DNA of 64,000 nucleotides from Hibiscus mutabilis (Eukaryota; Streptophyta; Magnoliopsida; Malvales; Malvaceae): positions 17,040,921 to 17,104,920 of the forward strand of contig CM033745.1 in NCBI GenBank assembly GCA_019671005.1, written 5' to 3'. The notes under the pieces are model-generated. The model was given only the letters and a program-made list of their open reading frames with translations, was not told the origin of the DNA and did no database searches. Below are positions 56,698 through 64,000 of this stretch, piece after piece. A program made the position numbers and the translations under genes. Positions within the stretch are counted from its first letter, which is position 1; each line of letters begins with the position of its first letter.

Positions 56698-57499
56698 AGT
56701 CGCATTACATTTATGATAAGGAAGCCGTTGTTAGTTTTCAAATGTTTTGAAGCATTGTTTGTTTCTGGCAAAGGTATGTTGGATCGTTTTTACATTGTAG
56801 ATGGACTTTTTTATAAGAACGTAACGCAAGATGATTATTCAAAACAGACTTGTAAAACATCACATTATTTTTCAGGTTTTTTTTGTTTTGACTTGAAATT
56901 TCTCCATTTTTTGTACAACCTTGTTACTTCATCCATATACACCAATTTCTGCAATTTGGCATTATGAATTGTAATTTCCCTTTTTCAGCGAAGAAGGTTG
57001 GAACCCGATTTCTCAATTCTTCAACATCGATTGAATAAGCATCATTGTGCATCCATTTAAAGAAAGCACAACGGCTCTACAAATGTGCAGACTAACGCAT
57101 TAATCGAAACACTAGAACAGTAACGCAACTTGTTATTTAAAATCTCGGGGCCTCTTGTGGCCATAAAATCTCTTCCCTTTGAGTCATGGTACAGTTGAAG
57201 TGCAGTATTATGATTGCAATACACAATAACAGTGAACAATGTTTCCTTCGGCATGTGATTTAGAACTTCTAAAGTTTCAATACACATCGTGGAGGAAAAA
57301 CTCAAACAGTTGACGTTGCACTATGTAGAGATGAAAGTGGAGAGAAGTATAAGAACAGTATATAATTGTGGGTAATAAACTAAATTTAAAAGCAATGCAA
57401 GTTTATATTTGCAGAAATGTAAGTGAAATAAAATAAATGAAGTCCATAAAAATTCTCATCAAATTCCAAAAATATTAATAAGTTCAAAAAGTCATGATA
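56698..57499. other. Spacer
   Basis: Short frames on both strands (56713-56967 +, 57057-57305 -) lack recognisable motifs. The - strand frame could be part of the downstream flank of the gene ending at 57500. Nothing further is supported. Confidence 0.35.
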
Positions 57500-58630
57500 T
57501 TAAAAATCTAGTAAGCTGTCTTGCGTGCGGGTACTGAATTCTTCACGAAGGGAGGTCATTTCCTTGCGAATCTCAGCAAACTGAGAATCAGCATGCTTAC
57601 GAAGCTCAACAAATTGAGAATCAACATGGTTTCGTAGCTGCGCGAACTGCGAATCAACATGATTACGAAGGTCAACTAACTGTGAATCAACATGGTCACG
57701 ACAAGTAACTATGTACTCAAGCAGTTACTTCATCGTAATCTCCTCTAGAACTTGTTCGGTAGACGAAGGGGAATGTTCTTCCTCATTTTCTGCATTGGTA
57801 GCATCTTTTGTGTCCTTATAAATCCAACATTTTTCTTTTTCGTCAAATTTGTATCCGCATTTGTGGGCTGAGTGTTCGTCAATCTTTTCCTTTAAAGGGA
57901 TAGGGGGTCTAAAGAAAAATCGACATCATTCTTGTGAAATATGTGTGTAAGGACATAAGCATATGTAAGAAAGGTTGAGGCACCATGGCCCTTAGTGACA
58001 AATGATACTATCTGGAGGAAAATGATTTTGGCAATGTTAGGAGCAACCTCAATTCAATATTGGTTAAGCCACCAATAATCAATCTCTCGGATTGTTCATG
58101 CCTTCCCACCCAACGGTCGAAAAAACCATGACACAATAAGGTGAAAGATTCTCTCTTTAAAAGGAAGATTTTTTGGGCTATACCATTTGTACTTTTTAAT
58201 AGATCTGGAATCGGTTTCATCGTAAGTGCCTTTATTTTCAATACCCAAATCATCTGCAATTGATTGGGGGTGATTGAGAGTTCTTTACGCATAACAAAAG
58301 AGTTAATGGCAATAATCTCAGATAAATTTAGGTCTTTTACAGTTGTGGAATTACTGTGCCACAACTGTAAAAGACTCGTACAACTCTTCCACAAACCCTT
58401 AGTTGGATGCCAAGAAAAGCATTTCAACCCAATTTCTTGAAAGTTGACTACATTTTAAAGTTAAAGGTTTCATTCTGAAGGAAATTCATGGCCACAACAC
58501 GTTCTTTAAAAATTTGTCTGGCGTAGAAATGTTTATGATATTTGGTCTTTGCATCGGTGTCTTTAAAATAGGAATCATCAAAAGATGGTGTTGGGTCATC
58601 GGTTTGTTGACGTTTGGTTGGCTGCTGCAT
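57500..58630 (-). pseudogene. Stand-alone homologue of Copia ORF3
   Basis: ATG at 58630 gives MQQPTKRQQTDD, then FKERVVAMNFLQNETFNFKM, matching RERVVSIPFMTSEQFNFRYL of Copia B ORF3. After a frameshift, NLSEIIAINSFVMRKELSI and DLGIENKGTYDETDS match VVAIESYLMGKK and FLGFENVEIDEDDS. LIVSWFFRPLGGK and TIREIDYWWLN match FFTWWFRPSGGK and TISQVDNFWLR. The C-terminus has four 11-residue repeats (consensus RNHVDSQFVEL), a hendecad coiled coil, ending SLLDF at 57500. Several stops and frameshifts make it a pseudogene. No LTR or pol sequence surrounds it. It belongs to the putative plant transposon protein type and is the probable kind of donor of the Copia ORF3. Confidence 0.82.
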
Positions 58631-58681
58631 GGTTAATAGGTAAAGTAAAGAAGAGTTCAATGTGATTTGGGTTTAGAAATC

Positions 58682-59243
58682 CTGTAAGAAATAAAGCTAT
58701 TGTTTGGAAGTCGATCAACATCACAAATTTAAGAATTCGACCAACCCCATCAATGAATAATATATTAAAACAGAAGAAAATTCAGAGGAACCCATCAGTT
58801 ATATGAATCGTGTTTAAACACGAAGCCAGGCCCATCAATAATATCAACCAATTTTGAAGTTCAAAGCTACGGCATGGAAAGAATTGGGGTTGGAATCATA
58901 GAAAGTAAATGAAAACTAAAGGATTATATCAACCAAATATTCAAGAGCAACCGGGATCCATGGAAAGTAAATGAAAATAAAAAAAGAACCAAACTAAAGA
59001 AGGGGGTTTTTAATAGATTTAGGGATTCTAGAAATATAAATTTGCGTGCTTCCAGTAGTCTCTTAGTGAATTGGGTTTAGGGTTTTTGTAAAAAAAAGTA
59101 AACAAAATAATCGCGAAATATGAAGAAGAAAAAACATCAATAGTAGCAACCATATCTTCAAAATGAACGGCCATCCATGAAAAGTAAATGAAAACAAAAG
59201 AAAAAGCAATGCTATTTAAAAAACCTAGGGTTTCCAGAAATAC
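58682..59243 (-). other. 5' UTR intron of the ORF3 homologue
   Basis: On the - strand the donor TTCGAAG|GTATTTCTGG lies at 59243 and the acceptor TTTCTTACAG|GATTTC at 58682, about 50 bp before the ATG. The layout is the same as in the Copia ORF3 genes, but the intron is longer (562 bp). Confidence 0.65.
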
Positions 59244-59442
59244 CTTCGAATCCTGGAGATTGAGATTGAAAACGAAGGGGATGAGTAGATGCTATTTAGA
59301 AGGAGTAATGGGTGAATGAAAAGAGTGAAAAGTCCCAATTTACAGTTTGTGAAGAGAAGGAAAGGAGGAATCCAATCGGCCGGTTCGCAGAACTGAGTGA
59401 GAAGGGCATTAATTTTCTTTTGAGGGTTACCTTCTAGCTTTG

Positions 59443-59456
59443 CTATATATATATAT
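59443..59456 (-). promoter_or_regulatory. TATA box of the ORF3 homologue
   Basis: TATATATATATA on the - strand lies about 210 bp before the intron donor. The upstream 250 bp contain no GTATCGATAC-type motif, unlike the Copia ORF3 promoters. Confidence 0.5.
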
Positions 59457-60871
59457 TCCACGTTAAGTAGCGGAACTGGGGCATAAGTTGCGCAACTTTT
59501 AATGAAAAATGAAGCGGGAACGGAAAGAGAAAAGTTTATATATGTTTAGTTTGTAACTGAAAATGTTATAATTCAAAGTTCAAATATTTTGAAGGTGTCA
59601 TAACCTAGATACCAATTCCAATACTTTGATAGCAAACACTGCAACATATGACATTTAATCGGGATCGAAACTACATAACAAACTACAATTTAACTATTTT
59701 TTCTTACAATTTAAGATGATCTTTAAATATAATAGTACTGAAACTTGGTTGCACGATTTAGAAATCTTCTTCTTTCGTTAGCAGTGTTTTTAATAAGGAT
59801 TATCATAAATGTTGTTAGGGGTGTGATTACATTGTTTGGTTTATTTCGTGGGAATGTAGGATTAAAATCTAAATCCCAGACCCTAGCATCCTAAAACGTA
59901 CACCTTAAACCCTAAAACCTAAACACAAAATTTTAACCATAAACCGTAAATTCTACACCGTACACACCAAAACTTTAACCCTAAACCCTAACCTAAAACC
60001 CTATACTCTAAAATTGAAAGGCTTGTGTAAAATAAAGTTTACAGAAGCTTATGGTTCAAAGTATTTTCCTAAAAGGAATAAGAAATTGCAAAATTATACA
60101 ACGGGCGACGAACATCGCTGAATAGCACTAACGCTGAACACCATTAAATTGCTTAATGAAGATTAAAAATTTGAAGGACTAAACATATAATTAATAAGTG
60201 GTTGGCCAAAAAAATCATTTAAATTATTTTCCACATATATATTCTATGTTTAATATTTTTTTATTAATTGAATCAAATTATAAATGTAGTCATATTAAAA
60301 AAAATAAAAGACACTAACTATTCATATTGCCATTCTAGACGCTGCTGTCTTAGACACTATTCAATGACAAGATTGTCACTGCCACGATGCATTGATTGCG
60401 TGACCAACGTTGGAGCCAGGCTGCCTTAAAATAAACTTGTTATTTGATCCAATTATTTAGAAAAAACCCTAAATTGATTATAGTTGGTTTAGAGTTCATA
60501 TAAATAGAAAAAATAAAATAAAATGTACAAAGATTTTCCTACCTTGTATAGAAATATGCTAATTTGTCTAATTTATTTTTTGTATACAAAAAACCCTATT
60601 TCAAAGGTTTGCCTTCTATAAAAATATGTCATGTGTCTAATTTATTTTCTTACCTATAGAAAATTTAGAAACACATGATTTTGTTATTATATTTAAATAT
60701 TCAAATTCATGTTGCTTGTGTGAAATGAAAGCAAGAAGAAAAAAAAAGAAATTGCAATATAGGTGAAATGAAAGCAAGAAAAAGAAATTGCATAAATTAA
60801 AAACAGTAAACATAGTCTAGTACCCACTGCTCCAACTAAGCTATGATTACAAGACATTCAACAGTTGTAAT
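59457..60871. other. Spacer with telomere-like repeats
   Basis: 59880-60010 holds degenerate CCCTAAA-type repeats (ACCCTAAACCCTAACC and variants). The rest is AT-rich without supported genes. A short direct repeat GTGAAATGAAAGCAAGAA occurs at 60720 and 60765. Confidence 0.5.
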
Positions 60872-61723
60872 TCATTCCTCACTATTTGGGCTGTATCTTT
60901 TTAGTTCCTCCACTTCGAATGGGATAAATCCTGAGACTGCCTCAATAATGGTATACCTCGGCCACTGTTCCATTCCCGCCTTCGCACATAGTGTTGTGAT
61001 CATGTTAGGAAAAAATAGATGTTGTGGTTTGCTCATCGACGTAACTCTTTCGATGATAGCAGCGTGAATCAGCCGCGTCTGGTATATGTCACATCCCTTG
61101 ATGAGGGAGTCCAATAACAACATCTTGCGGAGAAAAAAAGTTTCTCGATTTAGGGTTGGTAAAAGCCAGTTATTGATGATATGGGCCCAAAATTTTGAAT
61201 CCGGCAGAAGTTTTCGCCATTGCACCATTCTGTCATGGCCATCTCCAGTCCATGTAGTTCCTTGAACACAAAGGTCTCGCAGAATGGAGAAGTATGTTCA
61301 GTTCGCATCAAGAGCCATGTAAGTGGTGTGAGTGTCTTGGTTGTCTGAGAATTCATAGTAATTTCCAATTGCGTCGGCAGAGAAATCCACAAACTTCCCT
61401 CTACCCTGAACTAGTTTCTCTCTATGGTGGCCGATGTGGGTCTAAAATTCTTGTACCCAAGAGACATCGATGTCACATGGCTTCTGAATAAATGTATACC
61501 ACATCTGCTTGTGAATAACATCCAACTCATCTTCATCGAATTGTAGAATATGCGTAGGGGTGAATTCCAACCCTTCTTCTTCAAGAATCTGTTGTTGGCA
61601 TACCATTTCATATCATTGCTGGAATGAATTAGGGAGGAGACGACGAATCTCTAGTGTGGCAACCAATTTGTTGGGGTCAAATGCAGCAGGGATGGAGTTA
61701 GAGGATGAAGCTTTGTACACCAT
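60872..61723 (-). pseudogene. Putative plant transposon protein gene with three nonsense codons
   Basis: One - strand frame runs 284 codons from ATG 61723 (MVYKASSSNSIPAAFDPNK) to the stop at 60872 without any frameshift, broken only by TGA at 61613-61615, TAG at 61442-61444 and TGA at 61298-61300. The last third is conserved-looking: FWAHIINNWLLPT, LLLDSLIKGCDIY, LIHAAIIERVTSM and PQHLFFPNMITTLC with AKAGM. This is the pattern of the putative plant transposon protein domain (Transposase_32 type) found in many eudicot proteins. It is a distant cousin of the ORF3 family nearby. TATA-like TTTTATAC lies near 61771 on the - strand. Confidence 0.8.
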
Positions 61724-61833
61724 AATATGCAGTTGAAGCAAAGCAGCGGATGAAGTTGAGACGTTTGTATAAAAATGGGAATTGAATAATCAGATATCTA
61801 CTCATTTTTTGCGATAATGGGCTAGAAAGGCTA

Positions 61834-61900
61834 AGTAATGGGGGATTAATCAGCCATTAAGCATTAGTGGGGAAACAACATGTGGAACATGTCTATGGTT
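61834..61900. repeat. Dispersed direct repeat, copy 1
   Basis: AATCAGCCATTAAGCATTAG, TGGGGAAACAACATG and GGAACATGTCTATGG recur at 63305-63368 with few differences. This copy lies just upstream of the pseudogene start at 61723. Confidence 0.8.
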
Positions 61901-63304
61901 GCCGCTGTTATTAACCCTAAAACCCTCAAATTTGAGGCATAAACCGTAACCAATTAACCCTACACCCTAAACCCTAACACCTAATCTAAAGCCATTGTCG
62001 ACAGTTGCTTTTTAATAAATGCCACTAAATTCATAAACCTTAAACCATAAAAAATAATTAATCTTATAAACTAGTAACCTTAAACTACACCTTACACCCT
62101 AACCCATTACTACTAAGTCACAAATCATAAACTATAAACCTTAAAGCCATAAATATTCGTCCCTTAAACCCGTAAACTTGAAGATAAATATTTGTCCCTT
62201 AAAGCCATAAATATTTTTGGGTAAATATGAAATATAGAAACTTGCATGATTCAGGACTCCTTGGTCTCTACACAATTACAATGGGCATGCCTATATTATC
62301 AATGGTATTTACTTTGCTTGCTGTATGTACTGGCTATCGAATCCCGTCCAGGTTCAGGTGAGAAGCACCTAACCGTTAAAGACTGTCGAAGCTATTGATT
62401 TGCAGTGGAATTATCACAATAATTGTAAAGCCATTAAGCAAACCAACTGTGAGTGGTTATTCACGTGCATGTTTCAGAATTCGTTGGTCTCTACACCCCA
62501 CAATGTCCTACAAGCATATACATAGTATTTTGATTACTTGTTTATTTTTGTCGGAATGTAAGATTACATGTTTGGTTGAGGGAATATAAGATTGCTTAAT
62601 CCCAATACAAACTTTGTATTGTCCTTGTGATATATTTTATTTTTAACAAGTTAGACTTTAAACCTAAACCCTAAATTATGAGCTTGAGGCTCTGTATAGG
62701 CGATTCTAACGTCAGGCATGGTAGGGTACCCCATTAATTATACTTATCATATTAGGAATATATTCCTCATATTTCAAAGCACGATTGAAATAATAAACTG
62801 AATAATAAATTTGCATAAAATCAAGAATAAAATGTTAAGTGTCATCGCTGAAAAATGCCTTCGCAGTCAAACGACGAGTTGCGAACTTTGGCACATGGTT
62901 TTGAACTTTCCATTTCATACCTAAAATGTAACATGTATTCCTAATGCTTTCAGTTTAAGTTTTCCTTCACTTAGAGACTCTGCTCGTATAAATTGCACCT
63001 TGATCTTTTCATGTTCCATTTTATTTGATCAAATTTTGTAGTATAAGTTAGGGCAGTTTAAACCTACATTTATGCCTAATGTTCATGTTCCACTTTATGT
63101 TAAGGCCTAAAAATGGATTCTTATAAGTATTTATATGTTTTGAAGTAAGTTAGAAAAAATTATAGGGTTTGGACTAAATTATAAAATTTAAAAATAAATA
63201 TGGGTCAATTACAATAAAATATAATTTTATGGACTAAATTGAACTGAAATAACATCTAAATTTTATAATAGTTAATTGTAGAAATTAAAAATAAATGTGG
63301 TTCA
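61901..63304. other. Spacer between the two dispersed repeats
   Basis: 61910-62160 holds telomere-like and ACCATAAACCTTA-type degenerate repeats. A second short duplication, CATGATTCAGGACTCCTTGG (62243) against CATGTTTCAGAATTCGTTGG (62468), each followed by TCTCTACAC, lies about 225 bp apart. No gene seen. Confidence 0.5.
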
Positions 63305-63368
63305 GTATTGGGGGTTTTAATCAGCCATTAAGCATTAATGGGGAAACGATGTTTGGAACATGTCTATG
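63305..63368. repeat. Dispersed direct repeat, copy 2
   Basis: Matches 61834-61900 in the same orientation, 1.47 kb downstream. Confidence 0.8.
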
Positions 63369-64000
63369 GGCAATTTTATATTAAAAACCCATCTTAAATA
63401 TTTATTTTCAAAAATAACCCCCAAATATGCCATGTTAGAACACCTCGCGTCATGAATCTCTGACCTCGCATCCGGAATCTCTGGCCTCTCGAGGTCCAAT
63501 GACATGTCAAATCTACGGCCTCGGGTGTTTATATGTACCAAAACCCATAATAGTAGGTTTGAAACTAGTTTGGCATTTCTGGTCCCCGGTCCGAACTATC
63601 TTTTTCGTTGTAATAGAAAGTTTGCTATAAATCAAACCCGACAGATGCATTTTGAATTTCAAATTACATGTGTTCCCAACATGAAAGTGTTTTCAAAGTC
63701 AGTTTGGAATCTCTGTGACCCGTTCCTATACGTTAGCCGCAGATAAGTCTTTTCAATGGTTGCATTAGGCAGAACAGTTTGAATATAAGTCTTAGAAAGA
63801 AGTTCTAAAACCGATTAGCAATGTTCAAAATGACTACACTATAAACTTGTTCGGTTTAAGTATAATGAACATTGTTCCCAAACATTGTAACGAGTACCAA
63901 AACAAGTTTAAATATAAGCACTGAAAACAAAGGACCATATCCCTGTAAAAATATTTTTTCTTATTGTAAATTAATATTAAAATCTGGGTTCGATATTCTT
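63369..64000. other. Right edge, no gene seen
   Basis: A locally GC-richer patch (63440-63530) with CCTCGCGTCATGAATCTCTG, GAATCTCTGGCC and CTCGAGGTCC internal repeats; otherwise AT-rich. Nothing coding is supported. Confidence 0.4.

Overview
The window is nuclear DNA of a flowering plant, almost certainly a eudicot. It is AT-rich, its genes have short exons with GT-AG introns, and it carries Mutator (MULE), SIRE-type and other Copia, Gypsy-like and miniature elements. The abundant TATCGATA-type motif hints weakly at Malvaceae. That is an impression, not a demonstration.

Only three genes look intact, all on the + strand: a 78-aa C2H2 zinc-finger protein of the At2g23090 type (12563-13943), an Mpv17/PMP22-family membrane protein (50670-52551) and ribosomal protein S29 (53790-54412). 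Nearly everything else is transposon sequence in several states of decay.

Layout: 1-8690 is a dead MULE transposase split by a reversed Copia LTR fragment (1007-1983) and by a non-coding LTR element with a perfect TATTC target duplication (2876-8341), which holds five ~336-bp tandem repeats. 9091-11103 (-) is a decayed plant mobile domain gene lying tail to tail with the MULE. 14.7-16.9 kb holds miniature inverted-repeat elements, one nested in another. 16918-50283 is an old Gypsy-like, non-autonomous element (LTR, exact 96-bp tandem array, antisense ORF remnant) that has received three Copia insertions: A (18708-28682, -), B (31234-40961, +) and C (about 43340-50163, +). 55.4-63.4 kb holds an unclassified ORF, a 263-bp MULE-like MITE and two pseudogenes of the putative plant transposon protein type on the - strand.

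The most unusual system is in Copia A and B. Each carries, downstream of pol, an extra gene (ORF3) with its own TATA box, a 331-338 bp 5' UTR intron, a basic N-terminus, a globular domain, a coiled coil and an acidic tail. A cellular-style homologue with the same TATA, 5' UTR intron and ATG layout lies at 57.5-59.5 kb. Upstream of the TATA box in all four LTRs and in both ORF3 promoters lies a dense array of paired 10-bp palindromes (consensus GTATCGATAC) separated almost always by 10 bp. The array edge sits about 97 bp from the TATA box in five of the six promoters and 86 bp in the sixth. This suggests a dedicated DNA-binding factor, possibly the ORF3 product, that co-regulates the LTR and ORF3 promoters.
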